Below, piece by piece: positions 47,248-61,342 of a stretch of DNA of 64,000 nt (position 1 is the stretch's first letter; every line of letters begins with the position of its first letter). The stretch lies in assembly GCF_000203815.1 (NCBI RefSeq), contig NW_004457695.1, positions 2,478,054-2,542,053 of the forward strand. Direction: 5' to 3'. Below the pieces are notes generated by a model. The model saw nothing but the letters and a program-made list of their open reading frames with translations, was not told the DNA's origin and searched no databases. The position numbers and the translations under genes were made by a program. Source of the stretch: Cavenderia fasciculata (taxonomy: Eukaryota; Evosea; Eumycetozoa; Acytosteliales; Cavenderiaceae).

Positions 47248-47700
47248 AAGCAATAATAATAATAATAATGATAATGATAATAATAATAGTTTAATCAAGA
47301 ATAATAGTATGATAATAATAATAATAATAATAATAATAGAATCTCCAAAGTAATGTAAATTGATATTTTAGATCCAAACAGATTCCCTCAAAAGGATATA
47401 CAATCCCATTCACACAACATCTTATTGTATTTCTCCACCCATCACCAACACCAACACCAACACCACTCCAACATCAAACAAGGTAGTACACCTTTATTGT
47501 CCCCTTATTCAACAAGCTAATAATAACAACAAATGAATGATAATAACAACAATAACAACAACAATAATAATAATAATTTAAAATAACTAGATAAGAATAA
47601 ATGAATGAATACTTAATTATATAATTAAAAAAAAGAAAAGGAGGAAATAATTTCCATTGACGATGCGTTTATATAATTGTATTTTTATACAATTCCTAGT
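47248..47700. other. Convergent 3' flanks
   Basis: AAT/ATA-rich 3' flanks of the phosphatase and the SDR gene, with several short AAT microsatellites near 47250-47340 and 47530-47580. No gene seen. Confidence 0.5.
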
Positions 47701-48726
47701 TTAATGAGATCTATTCTTTTTCTTCCAAACTTTTAATACTTCATTATCATTTTGATGCATACCAATGATACCAACCAATCTACAAACTGGTGCTAGAATG
47801 ATATCAAAGAATGGGAAATAGAATGGAGTGAGACCAGCTGACAAGATGACACACATTTTTGTGGTAATGTCCACTGCAATGTGATAGTCTCCACTTTGAA
47901 CACCAGTGACGACAGCGTCGGCAACCACCTTTGGATGTACTGCCTTGCCACCACCCGAGATGATCTTGGTTTCTTCTGGTTTGGTGAGATTCTCTTGTGC
48001 ATAACCTGGAGTGTCGGTATCGGGTGGATAGACGACTGAAAAGGTGATTCCGTATGGAGCAAGCTCGCTTCTCATGGTTTGAGCGAGACCGCATACGGCA
48101 AACTTGGCAGGACAATAGGTGGTGTAACCTGGAACACCAATAACACCACAAGTCGATGAAACAAAGACAATGTGTCCACCTCCATTCTCGATCATATGTG
48201 GGACAATCTCTTTGCAAGCGTACAATGTTCCAAAATAGTCCAATTGCATGGTGGATTCAAACACCTCTGAGTCTTGATCCAAAAAGTATCCTGGAACAGC
48301 CAAACCGGCACAATTAACCAAACAATCAACCTTTTTACTTTCAATAATAGATGTCATCGTAGTCTTTACATTTTCTTTCTTTGATACATCACATGAATAA
48401 ACTTCAATCTTGCTTTTATATTTCTGTTTGAAGATGAATTGATCAGAGTAAATATAATATCTTAATCTATCTATCTATCTATATTCGAATTGATTGACAA
48501 TTACCTCATCAGCACCATCAACAACAGCTCTCATCTTTTCTAAACTTCTAGAGACGATTGATACTCTAGATACATCACGACGAAGTAAGCTGTAGACCAA
48601 CTCTTTGCCAATACCGCTAGAACCTCCAACAACCACTACATGTTTACCTTTGAAACTATAGTTTTTCTTTCTGTAGATACCATACAGTGCAAGAGATGCT
48701 ATAAGTGCTACTATAATATAAATCAT
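47701..48726 (-). CDS. 3-Ketodihydrosphingosine reductase-like SDR
   Basis: Two exons: 48726-48505 and 48423-47701, about 314 residues. It reduces 3-ketosphinganine to sphinganine with NADPH on the ER membrane, the second step of sphingolipid synthesis. An N-terminal membrane segment (IYIIVALIASLALYGIY) precedes the cofactor motif GGSSGIGKE at about residues 34-42. Then come NCAGLA, FVSSTCG with the active Ser, and YCPAKFAV with the Y-x-x-x-K pair. The segment VVYPPDTDTPGY is characteristic of KDSR/Tsc10 among SDRs. A second hydrophobic stretch lies near the C terminus. The C terminus is basic (KKKNRSH). Confidence 0.88.
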
Positions 48727-49731
48727 CTTTCTCTCTCTCTCTCTCTTTTGTTTTTTATTAATAATCACTTTAATGTGTACACAAACTATGAAACCCAATT
48801 TCTTTCAATTTAATTTTCATTATTTGTTTCTTTTCATAATATATTATAATTTTATACTTATCTTTTGCTTTTTCAAGACTTTGGGGACTCACAAGAATGA
48901 AGTGGATAGCATTTAGGTCTCTTGTCGGTCAAGTCCAAGTGGATGATTAGATTGAACCCTAGGTTGAATACGTGGGAGTTACAAAGGAGAAAGGAAGTTA
49001 AAGATTACGTTCACTCAATTACACAACATCAAATATCGAAAGGACTCAATTGTACAGTCTGGAATTAATCCAAAGACATCTTACCAAGTATGAAAAGAAG
49101 TCGATCTACCATACTTCACTTTGTTAAGAGTGCACGTATGTGATGTAGATCTAATGGGTCTGGCTATGGTATTCCCGTACTTGTACGATTCGATGTATAT
49201 GGATGTAGACGGCTAGTATATTAACCAGTTGATTATACTCGATAACAAGTGATTATTTAACTTGGTTGATTCAATTCATTTTAATTTGAATCTCCTACAT
49301 CTTTATATTAACCTATTTCTACTGCTTAACCTATGGTCTTGGGCTGATTCAAGATGTATTGAAACCATTTAAGAATTGTGTTGATCATTGTTTCACTATT
49401 TGGCATACTTGTACCGTTCCCATTCAACCAACTAATTCGATTCGAGTTGACAAATAGTGAAACAATCAACTTCTAGTTTGTTCAAAAGAGCTCCCACTGG
49501 GCAGTATCCAACATATCTTTATCAATTGTAATTATTCATAATCTATTTATTATTAATATAATATAAATCCTTTTTTCTTTCGAAAATATATTATAAATAT
49601 ACACCTTCTAGCCCACATTCAAATTAGTAATTAGATGAATAAACTTTAGATTTATTTAAATAATCTTTTGTTGGTGATACGCCTATTCGCTTTTTGGCTA
49701 TATATATATATATTTCCAAAGTGAGCGATGA
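48727..49731. other. Intergenic, 1.0 kb, partly unlike its surroundings
   Basis: 48870-49220 is less AT-rich than other intergenic DNA and lacks microsatellites, yet has no intact frame. An imperfect hairpin is at 49380-49470: arms of 20 bp with a 3-nt bulge and a loop of about 48 nt. It could be a decayed element or a structured RNA. Nothing is identified. Confidence 0.4.
49380..49470. repeat. Imperfect inverted repeat (hairpin)
   Basis: Left arm 49380-49402 and right arm 49451-49470 are reverse complements over 20 bp; the left arm has three extra bases (TCA). Confidence 0.85.
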
Positions 49732-50499
49732 TCAATGTTCTTGTGATTTCAATAAGCTCTGATGGTAGACAAGCTCAATGATTCCACCAATATTGAAACC
49801 AGCCGAATTAAATGAATGGTCATTCCAATCCGAGATTGCATTGTTAAACATAATGGTGGCATCGAATTTATACCAATTGGTATAGACTATTTGAACGTCA
49901 CATTTCTTGACAATAATATCAAATACATTACCCCAATCTTGACCGTTGAATTGAGCGAGACCATCAATAGCAGTGAATACACTGGTCTGATGACATGCGC
50001 TAGTGGCAGCCTTGATAGAGTTGATACTGTTTGCAAAATGATTGAGACCAGTCTTGATGTCTGTGATTTGGTTACTAGCCAATCCACTTTCAATTAGTTT
50101 TAATCCTTTACCAAGTTGCTCTGTAAATGATTCATCCAAACCAAAATCATTCAAACATGATTCAATTGTTGGATCTACAATTTGACGCTAAAAAAAAATG
50201 TATACTATATTAGTTATCTATTTATTGCGTGTGCCAGCAAAATAATAATATTCCTCTAACCAACTTACAGTGACACCAGATACAACACCAGACAAGAAAT
50301 CACCTGCTCTGAATATAGGTTTATGTGATGATGATGATGATAAAGATGAATCATCGGTAACACTCGCGATGCCAAATTGAGCAGACTGATCCTCTCCTTG
50401 TTGTCGTGACACGACAACAGAGTCACATTGACATGCCAACAATAATGTACTACTGATCACTAAAAATAATACTACAAATGCATTTATCTGTTGTTTCAT
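49732..50499 (-). CDS. Small secreted protein, dictyostelid type, unknown function
   Basis: Two exons: 50499-50269 and 50187-49732, joined in phase 0, about 228 residues. The N terminus MKQQINAFVVLFLVISSTLLLA is a signal peptide. A Ser-rich linker is followed by a helical domain starting RQIVDPTIESCLNDFG, with five well-spaced cysteines in the mature protein (ESC, SAC, KKC and two near the signal peptide). The layout (signal peptide, Ser-rich stretch, then a helical domain with an early Cys-Leu) recalls small secreted proteins that expand in dictyostelids. I cannot name the family. No membrane anchor at the C terminus. Confidence 0.65.
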
Positions 50500-51571
50500 G
50501 ATTCTTTTAAACTATTACTTGTGGTAACTATTTGTTTGAATCTACATCATCTGACGTAGTTTTAATAACTAAATGAATTAATCGCATTTAATGAATATAA
50601 TCATTGATGCCTCGTCACAAACACAAGTGTCTTGTCATCATTTTTTTCATTAAATTATTTTAATACATTATTTTTCTGAGCTCTCTGTTGAGATCATGGA
50701 CAGGACAAAGGTGTCACACGAATCTCAATGATGGCCAAGATCAGTTCCAATTCAGGCGTTCGTCTGGTGACCTCATCACCTGTAGAATCTTCAAAAGAAA
50801 GTTCTTTCTCTGGTGCTTATTTTTAATATTACTATTTCCCAAAGAAATTACAATAACCCAATAGATTAAATTATTATTATTATTATACCGGAATCTATTT
50901 CACTCTATCTTTTATATTTATCAAATGGGATGCAGTATAGATTGGCCGACCCTTTCATTTTTTTGTGAAGTTAGATCGGATTGAGTGCCATGGGGTAAAA
51001 AAAACACACAAATATCGAGAATATCTTGCCCAACCATCCGAGCTCTCTGTTTTAAAAATAATTGGTGTCTGTTGATATTTCTCTATGTTTATGGGGTAGG
51101 GATCCCTTTGCGCAAAGTGCGCTTTGTCGTTCTGTGCGGAAAGATCGATTCCGAAATGTTCTTTATCGCAAGCCATACAACTCACCCTGCAAGTGAGCAT
51201 TTTCTAGTTTGAAAGGTCACCTGTTCTTATTGGCTTGTTTTTATGCAGCTGCCCGAAGAAATCACCGCAATGCGAGCATGGATGGGAAATAATAACAGCA
51301 CACAATGATATTTCCATTCTGCCGCTATTCTTCACGACCCATTATTACCAAGGTAAAAAACATACCATCTTGCACCAAAATTAAATAACCAACCTCCTCT
51401 CTTTGGTGCCAACCAAACAACATCCGTCATCGCAATCATTGTCTACACTTTTTCAAACATAGAGATTTAGTAATAATATTATTTGTAACAGTAGTAGTAG
51501 TTGTGTAATAGTATAGTAGTAGAACAGGATAGGTGGATAGTCAAATTTTTTTCATACTTTGAAAAAAAAAA
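50500..51571. promoter_or_regulatory. Divergent region between a secreted-protein gene and the ComC-like gene
   Basis: 1.07 kb. The block 50940-51300 is less AT-rich, with GCGC-containing stretches such as TTGCGCAAAGTGCGC near 51108-51122. Both strands are open there for about 75-80 codons. GAGCTCTCTGTT occurs twice (about 50689 and 51041). No known gene recognised. Confidence 0.4.
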
Positions 51572-54500
51572 ATGAATTCTCCTATTCTGTCATTGGTATC
51601 ATTCCTTTTAGTTTTCATCCTATTCAATCAACAACAAGTAATAGTAGATGGAGAGATAATAAATACTGTTAAATATATACAATACTACAATGGTCCATAC
51701 TTTAATCCTACTTTGATGACTGGATGTCTCATGCGATTCTCTGTCTATGTCTTGCTAGACAATGACACTTATGTTCAAACCATCAACCATCTTGCATCAC
51801 CACAAGTAAATTTTACCGATGTCGAGGATCGCGGATCCTTTGTTATCGATGGCTACAACTATCAGCAGTTTGTAGTGGAGGTGTTTACGCCTGTCGTAGG
51901 ATACACCAACCTTTACTTTGATTTAGTCGATCCCCTAGACGTTGTCATCGACTCGTTCTACCAAGGTTACGAGTGCTTCCAACCATCTACTCCTAGTGGC
52001 CTCTTGCCCACCTCGTCAATAGTTCGCACCGCCGACAAATTCAAAAGTGTCATCAGTATCAACTATCCCTCAAAAACAGAGATGTTTACGGTCATGAATA
52101 TTGCACCAGACTGCAGTACTTCAACCTACGACTGCTCGATCAAGCTTCTCTACTCGATATATAGAAGCTGGGCAGTCTACAATTCCTTTTACCAGTTGGA
52201 GTTTTCTCCAAAACAAATCAAAACAACCACCATCCAATTATCAATCAAAGATGTCAATGGTACTTTGGTAAAAGATATAAGTGGAAGTTTACCTTGTAAG
52301 TAATATAAATATATATATAAATATAATAATTATACTTTAGTTATTTCCATTTATTTATTTTACTTTTTCTTTTTCTTTTTCTTTTTAGCTACTCCAAATA
52401 CCATTTCTACATGGACTGGAGTATATAATCCACAGACTACAGGACAACCATCTGGACTACCACTACCAGTTATGTTGAGCTTAACAAATATCAATGTGTC
52501 CTCTTTGGTCTACGCCAATTCACAAACTGGTAGCATCTCTTCACGTCTTGGATTTATACCAATCTCACAAAACTATAATTCCACTGCTTTCAATGCCATT
52601 GCCGTCCAACAAATCATTGCCGACACGACCTATTCCATCAACACGTTTTTGTACGACCAGTCTAGCCCGTCGTCTCAAAACGCTGCATTCAGTTACCAAC
52701 AATTACGACCAGTGGTTCAAGATAAAACAAACTACACAACGCAATATGATATTAGAACATTTAATTTCCAAAATTATTCGTTCCAAGTATCAAGTATGAG
52801 TGGATACCTTCAAATACCTATTACCTTGCCTATTCCATCCTATCCCTTTGGGTATAAATCTGGTGCTGCCAATAATTATGTATTGGAATGGTTTAGATTA
52901 CAGCATACTTATAATACTTCCAAGACCTTTGTCCCTGAATCAAACAAAGGTAAATTTAAAATCTCCCAACCATTTTATTTTATTATTATTATTATTATTT
53001 GTATTATTTACTCTTATATTTTTTTTTAAATAATAGTTTCAATGGCTCCTTTTATTGTAGATTTTAGTGTCTATAATGTAAGATCGTATTGGAATGCCTA
53101 TGATAGATTATCGTGGATCTGGGAAATCGATGTCTTTGGAGTATCGCCAGGAGTAATCTATTCCTTTGAAATACCAGAATTTAATGTCAAATTGTATCCA
53201 TTGGATAATTATAGGGATACAGGATATTTATTTGAGTTCCATATGGCAGTTTCGCTCTCTCGTTTAGAAACTGGCTCCTACACTATCATTGTTTGTGATT
53301 TCCAATCCAATTGTAGAACATACTACTCTGGAGATCATGTTGTAAATTTTTATAATACCGAACAAAACTATCTATGGGATATCTTTGGTTTGTATATGAA
53401 CATTTTTAAAAATAGTCCTTGTTTGACAAAGTTTTAACCAGACCCCCTCTTTCCTCTTCTTCTTCTTATTCTTCCTTCTTTCTCCATGTCTCACTATAGA
53501 CAAGAGTTTAATAGGTTCCTATTCGAGTGTAAATTCAATTACCAATTTGGTCTTTACCAATCGTAAATATGATGTGTCTCAACAATCTCAAACTGCGACT
53601 GTCTATGTTTATGAATCCAGCAACAGAGAATATTTTGATTCATCGTGTCCTCCAATCCTTGAACTCTTCCCAACAAACAGTGATGTCCATAAACTCAAGA
53701 AAATGACATACCTAGGTTACTATGATGCTTCACTTCAGTTGTTTGTTGTTAATTTCACCATCCCTCAAGGAATGTTACCTGGTATTCTGGATTATAAAAT
53801 TTATCAATGTGGTACTGTTTTATTTTCAAATATTCAAAAAACACTTTACCCAACTTTATCAAATTATACTTTGGAAATCATCTCATGTAAATATATATAT
53901 AAAGAAATAATAATAATAATAATTACTCTGATATATAAATCTAACAATTAAATTTTTTAATTTATTTAGCTGGTATTACATTAGGACCATTGGTATCTGA
54001 TTTATTATTTACTAAAACAAATAATACACATATCAATGTAACGTTTGTAATTGATAGCTCATATGGTCTGTCATGGTTGGAATGTAATATTACAAGTCAT
54101 ATTGATCCATTACCATACACACTACGATTAGATGTTGAGGGAGGTGTAAACAAGCCGATCGTTCCCGGAGGAAAATCATATATGGCATGGCTCATAGTAG
54201 ATCCATCTTCAAAGGCACAAACCTTTAGAATCGAAAGTATCATTGCCATGGATAGAGCTTGGAACCATGTCGATTCTAGTCTTCCAAACAACTATCCCCA
54301 TCCACTCGTCAAGGTATCCAATAAGAACTCTTTTGCCTACATCCCATCCTCTCCCATCACAACCTCGCCAACCCCGGTCAACATTACCAACTTTAGGGCA
54401 GTATTACCTTCTAGCAGCCAATCACCCGATAGAAGATGCAACATTACCTTTACAGTGAATAATAATAACTCCAAACTGTTCAACCGTCATCTTCCAGTGG

Positions 54501-56217
54501 TTTATTTTGATGATGGTTTCGCTATTGTCAACAGTGATCCATGTACTCTAAATGTAGTTGGATCGTTAAACAACTATACTTGCACGCTCAACATGCCATT
54601 CAATTATGGTCAATTAAATAGAACAATATTAGTTTCCATCTATGGGTTCATGGACTTGGATTATAATTTCTATGGCTTTACGACCGATGATTTATTCTAC
54701 ATGTTTGGAATAAAATCGATCTACACCCTCTCCTATCCCTCCTCGAATGCAAAACCAACCTTTTTGTCTGGATGTACCCCACCCATTACAAGAGACGGAG
54801 GTTACTGCATGCTTAATGGATACAATATAGATGCCAACATGGATTTATATTGTAGCACCAACCTAAACGAAAAGTTTGAGTTGTATGTCGATTATACAAT
54901 TTCGAGACAAGCAATTACCGTTTTCATTGACCCATTCAAGGGAGACTCTCTAAACTGCTTTGGTGTAAGACCTTTATCTTTATACACTACCAACAACTTT
55001 ACCATTGTTCCCGTAGGTGTAAAGCCATTTGTTCCTCCACCTCTTCCTCTTGCATGTGGTAATGACACTACTATCCCCGGTGCAGTCCTTTGTTCGGGAC
55101 ATGGAACATGTATCGAGGCTGTTGGATGTAGATGTCTTGGAAAGTACTCTGGTCAATACTGCAACTCTACCATCATCGATGGAGTTGATAATATCTCTAA
55201 TTTCTCAAACCCAAGCACCGATATTATCAAGGGAGCCGATTCGTTGGCCAGTATTTCATTACTTGGTCTCAGAGAACTAGCCTTGGATGGTACAACCGTC
55301 AGAGATATCACACTTTCCAATTGGACATACAGCAACTCGACCAATAATGAAACACTTCGAATTACTCACTCCTATTCGGCCAATGTCGACGGTCACGAGA
55401 ATGCATTGGTTACAGTATCAATTGCATGGTTCCAAAAGAGTGAGAATATTTCATTTGCCTCTCAAATACTGTTTATGACACCTTACACTGCAAAGTTCTC
55501 AGTCATGGTCACCGAATTTCCATTCCAAAACACTCTAAACACCCTTCAAGTATTGTTCTCATCAGTCATTCGTGGTAACACATCCCTAGGTGTCGGATGC
55601 TCTGATGGAGGTGGAATTGAAAAGCCAACAGATTTTGATCAATATCTTTCTTTAGATTTAAATGAACAAAGTTTATTATCGCGGTTCCAGCCATATGGAA
55701 TTGTGTATGTATCATAATATTAATAATTATGAATTCATTCTTTTTTATATTAACAATTCTTTGTTCTCTAGTGACCAAAGAATTATATTAATCAAAAATG
55801 AATTATTATCATTTGATATCAACGCTGATAATATTACTGCAATTGTAGCTTTGAATGTTCCACATTTTACAACTGTCACCAGTCTGGACCCAGAGTAAAT
55901 ATTAACTATATAATTATAATAATTAACTTTTAATGTAATTAAAAATGTTTTACTAATAATTTAATTTAATTTAATTTTTGTATAGTTTTTCTTTATTGCT
56001 CAATAGTAAAACTGGAAATGGAAATGGTTGTGAATCAGATAGTTCAAATACCAGTATGTCAATTAAAACAATCGTAATTATAGTGGTAGCTACAGCTGCA
56101 GGAGTCAGTATTGCTATCGCCTCTGCCATTTTGATCAAGACCAAGATTTTAAAGAAACGTGACGCTAAACAAGTATCATCAAAGCTTAACAAAATAGCTG
56201 CCAAACACAATGCATAA
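51572..56217 (+). CDS. ComC-like EGF/IPT-type membrane glycoprotein
   Basis: Seven exons join in phase: 51572-52295, 52389-52949, 53037-53387, 53500-53886, 53970-55704, 55772-55894 and 55986-56217, about 1370 residues. A signal peptide (LVSFLLVFILFNQQQVIVDG) opens a long beta-rich extracellular part with many N-x-S/T sites. An EGF-like domain lies at about residues 1035-1075 (LCSGHGTCIEAVGCRCLGKYSGQYC read in parts: GHGTC, CRCLG, GQYC). One membrane span near residues 1317-1340 (IVIIVVATAAGV...) is followed by a short basic tail. The arrangement is that of the dictyostelid ComC family, cell-surface proteins tied to cell communication in development. The intron after exon 3 uses a GTTTGT donor, required by phase. 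Confidence 0.8.
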
Positions 56218-56361
56218 CCCTAAAACTAAAAATATTAATATTCCTTTATAACAAAATAAATTTATTGTAGCATCAAGCAGTACCATCGTAAGAAATATTT
56301 GTTTGGTTGGTTGTGGTTTGGAAGTGTATATAGAAATATTTATCATTGTCTATCTATTTAT

Positions 56362-59300
56362 TTATTTATTTACTTGTTGTCTCAAAACTTTAATCTCTTC
56401 CAATAAAGCAGAAATGGTTGTATTCATTTGAGAAATAAGAGAAGAAGTAATCTTTTGTTCCAAGTCTTGAATGGCATTTATCATTTTGGTAGAGTCATTA
56501 TTTTGGTTCTCTCCCAACAAAGACATTGAAGTTTCAATTGGGAATAATGATAAAGAATTATTATGTTCAATCTAAAAAAAAAAAAAAGAAGAGATGGATA
56601 ATTAATATTTCGTTAATTATATATTTAAATTTAATATATATGAGTCTCATACCTTGTAAAGAGCATTAAGTTCAGAATCAGAGAATTGGTTTTGTTGATT
56701 ATTGATTACACGTTCCTTGAGATAGGCAAAGAAATAGAGGTAATACCATTTGTTGTGATCATCTTCTACGTGTTTGTGGAAATCGATACCTTTCTTTTGG
56801 AAAACTTCTCTTTCAATCGAACAAATAAAACAATAATTTGTCTTGTAATCTTCAGTTTGAGATCTTTGATCACGCAACTGTCCAAAAGTATCGACAATAA
56901 TACCAAGTACCACATTCAACAAAATAATTGTTGTGATGATATAGAATATTACATTGAAAACTGTCCAAGCAATTACCATTCCAGCTCCATCATTTGATTC
57001 TCCAAAGTCATGATACTCTAAGAATTGTACTAATTGACCATTTGATGGAATACTATAAAAAAAATTAGTTAATAAATTAAAAAAATAAAATATTTATGAT
57101 ATATAATAATTGTGTTTACTTACCCAAAATAAATATTTGTAATAAAACATTGGAAAAAGGTATTACACATTTTTGATACAACGCCATCGTCAGTACTTTG
57201 ATATCTATCAGAGAAAAATGCATACGAGAAAATTGATAATAAATAAGTTGCTTGAATAATAAATACACCCATTAATAACAGAGTTCCTTTGTTCATTGCC
57301 AATGCCTAAAAAAAAAATAGAAATAGAAAAAAAATATTAGAATCTATTATATCAATATATATATTATATTTTTTGGTTTTACTTACCTTTATAACAATAC
57401 CAAGAGCTTTTGTTTTTACAGTTACTTGGAATAGATGGAATGCGAAAAAGAATGGGTGGATTGCCAATCCCAATACAGAAAATACAATTGCAAGTATATA
57501 ATATACAGATTTGGCATCGGATGAAATAAATACAATATTTAGAGAAAGGAATTTATATATATTAAACCTTGATCTTATATTTTGCTAAAAATTGGAAATG
57601 AAATGTTAATATATATTATATAATTCGGATTAATTATTTTTTTATGTGTCACTTACCATTCTTTCATGATTTGTTCTCAACATGAAGGATCTTTCATTAC
57701 CAAGGTATTTCATCCAACCTCTAAATAATATGATTGAACCATAACGAATAAAATAGGATATACAAGTTAAAAGGGAAAAGAGTAATTGAAGGAGACCGAG
57801 TGGATAGATAACTGCGTTGTATCTTGTTGTTCCAAAATCCTTTTTAAAGGTAGAGTATGGGTCCATAGAATAGATGACGAGGAGAACATTGATGATGCAA
57901 GCCAAAAAGAAATTGGTCCATCTCCAAATTTCAATGTTGGTCGCCACACGATAGGTAAGGGGTTGAGATTTGAGTTTAAAGAGGTGTTCTAGATCGATCA
58001 ACTTGTTTTCCGACCAATCCATAAAAGAGTCTAGCTTTTCGGTTGTTTTGTTCCAGTTTATGTGATTGTTGATAAAGTATTCCTCGAGGTTCTCTTGGAA
58101 GGCATTTTCATCACTTCGAATCTTTGACTGCTCCCTATCGTCGAGAATGAGACGACGACTATAGGAAGGGATTGGAAAGTAGATACGTTCCAACTTTCCA
58201 TTGTGGAACATTTCTACACGACCGATTCTCGAACGACAATGCTCACCACAAGCCAACAAGCATTCAGCCAAACGACGGTTATGAGACTTGTCGTTATCGG
58301 CTAGGATCTTGACCAAACGGAAAGACATACTGGCCAATTTAATGGATCCTTCGTTGTGTTCAGATTTTGATTGTTGGAATATCTTTGTGTTTTCTTCAAT
58401 CACTGAGAAATCCATTTCCTCAATCATCTTGGCAATGACTGTCGGGTGCTCACGATCGACAACATGCAACAAAAAGTCAATCACTTCAATCTTGAGGTTG
58501 AGATAGAGATCGTGTTGTTGCTGCTTGGCGTCGTTGGGAATGGTCTTTCTGAGAATATTACAGACGGCCTTACACATTTGGACATTGGTGACTGCAATTT
58601 GATTGGCCTGGGTGTGTTTGACGATTTCCTTCATGCAGCTAAAGAAACGGAGACCGAGATTAATCGACTCTGGGTCAAAGTCAACGATGGTCTCGAGGAT
58701 CTTGAGGAACTGACACATCTCTTTCAAGAGGTCGTACGACTTGTAATTGTCGGGTTGAAGACGAATATAGTTTTTAAAGAGATTCGAGCTACCTTGACAG
58801 AGCAATTGGAGTACTCTAAAGATATTGGACATCATCAAAAACTCTTGACTGTATGGGTTGTGGTCATTGTCAGTCTCTAGCGTCGAACGTTCGTGGTACA
58901 TGCCAATGGTCTGGCGTCTTGCACCCAATGAAAGATTTCCTCCAATGTTGTGTTTGAATGTCTCTAGACGGATGTTTCTCTTGGTGTCTCTAAGATTGCA
59001 TTTGGCACGCTCCATCATCTCATAGATGTTTCTAAAGAATTGAATGTCTGGCGACGAAGTAAAGTACGATTGGATGGCATCCTTTACATGCTCGTTTGGC
59101 TTTGGATTGGTGGGATCTGACTGACCCTCTAGCAAAACCAACAAGAGTGACAATGCCTGTTGTTGAACCTGGTAGGATTTAGATCCAAGCAATCCAATAC
59201 ATGCTTGATGGCAATACATCTGTGTCAGCTGTTCTTGCATCTCTTTTTTGTTGTGTGGATGACAGTCCAAAACAGAGAGGAGGATTTGAGAGCAGTGCAA

Positions 59301-61283
59301 TTTGAGTTCGTTGTTTTCAAACAAGGTGTTTCGAAGTTGGAACACTAAAATCTCGAGATAGGTATTCTTTTTCGAGGCACCATTGACAGAGGAAGTGCTG
59401 GATGCATTGGAGAATGTTGACAGTGTTAAATTGTCTCGTTGGCTGGTCGAGTATGGGTTTTGGTAGAGTGGTTGCGAAGGTGTTTCACGCATAATCTCTG
59501 ATTGCATGAGTGAGTGTGCCTTGTCACGCTCGATGGCCATCAGTGCAAGCTGTTGGTAGCCACGTTCCTTGATCAATCGGATGATGGGGTGTTCTTTGGA
59601 TACTTCATTGAGATAGGTCGACTGCTTGGACACGAGTGCAATCGAGGTGACTGGGTGGTCAGAGACCGTATCGCGACGTCGTGACCATTTCGAGCTGAGG
59701 TGGTCGAGACGCACGATAATCTCTTCGAATCCACGAATCACCTCGGATACTGACGAGATGGACGATGATGGTGCGGCGGTAGGCGAGATGGCACTTCTGT
59801 CCATAGCCTTGAGCAACTTGACCAAAGAGTTTAGCAGAATGATCTTTTCCGATGGATCGAGACCCGAGAGAATCGGGTTGATACCTCCACTCGAACCACT
59901 GGCATCGTCGGGAAAGAGTACCTTGTTTTGTTGCTGGAGAGAGGCACTCGATGCTGTAGTGGGGATGGGTAGACTTTCATCGACACTGTACAATTTGAGT
60001 AGGCTGCCCATCAACAAACTACTGTAGTGGATGTGTTTGGGTGTCGCCTTGTCATAGTAGAAACACTGGGAATAGAATCGCTCCATAGTCGATACCATTG
60101 GTAAAATAACCATACGACTCATCAACAAAAAGTAGTCTCTTGACATACGATGCAAAGCGTGGCACGTATACAGATGCTGTAGCTGGTTGGTGAACTGGCT
60201 GATCAACGTCCACAAGTTTTCGTTGAGCTGTAGTGCCAACAAATCACCCTTGAGCGTGTCACTGTTAAAGTAGACCTCGTGCAAAAAGGCAAGATACGTA
60301 GTCTTGAATCTAAATGGCACGTTGCTGTCGAGGTTCTCCTTGTTGTCGTGGATGAGCAGCGACGATTCGACACCAGCTGCATTGTTGCTAATGACGAGAA
60401 TCGAAAGACAGTCGTACATGGAGATAAAATCACGACAAATGATTTCCGTGGGCACATTACGACCGTTGCTACACGAAGTCAACAACCAAATGAGCTCCAT
60501 GTTGACCAAAAACTCGCGTGGCAATATTTCAGTGTTGAGAAGCATGTGTTTGGCCGTGGATCTGATCAACTTGGGTCCACCACCAAGCTTGAGTGTGTTG
60601 TTCATGGTAGACGAGAGCGAACCTGCCAATTGAGGATCCTCTAGGTTCTGAAGGGCCTGAGCAATGACATCGTTTAATGCAACTTGGAGACGATGCGACT
60701 CTGACGTGTTGACATTGAAAAACTTGGTCATAGTAGCACCCTTGCTGTCTTGCATTACCTGACGAACGGTGTCTAATGGTAACAACCACTTTGACACTAC
60801 AAAGAAATGTTCCTTGATGAGATTAGAAATGGCAATTTGAATTTCAATGACTGAATTACCACCTGGCACCATAATGACTTGAAGGAACTTTAAAAATACT
60901 GGATCTATTTGCATAATACTCTCTTGTTGAATGATAAATTCAACCAATAATTTCATATAGGGAGTTTCACTAAACTTTGTACATAGTTGAATATTATCTT
61001 TGAAAATCTCCATCAATGTCTCTACAGTTCCAAATATGTTGCCATAACGAATTAAATGACCAATTAAAAATTCTATATAGTTGAATAGTATCTTTTGATT
61101 GTCTGTATTGTTTCTACAATATGATCGTAAAAACTCATAACATCCTCTAAAAATCTTGGCAACATAATAACTATTATTATGTGTACTACTAATATTAATA
61201 TTTGTTAATGATGATGATGTCGAAATTGTATTATTACTATTATTATTATTATTATTATTACTACTACTGTTTGTTGGTATTGA

Positions 61284-61342
<59 letters not shown>

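Noticed and set aside
50955-51212. Overlapping frames on both strands as genes
   Set aside because: No ortholog-like motifs or intron signals on either strand. Kept only as an unexplained block in the findings.
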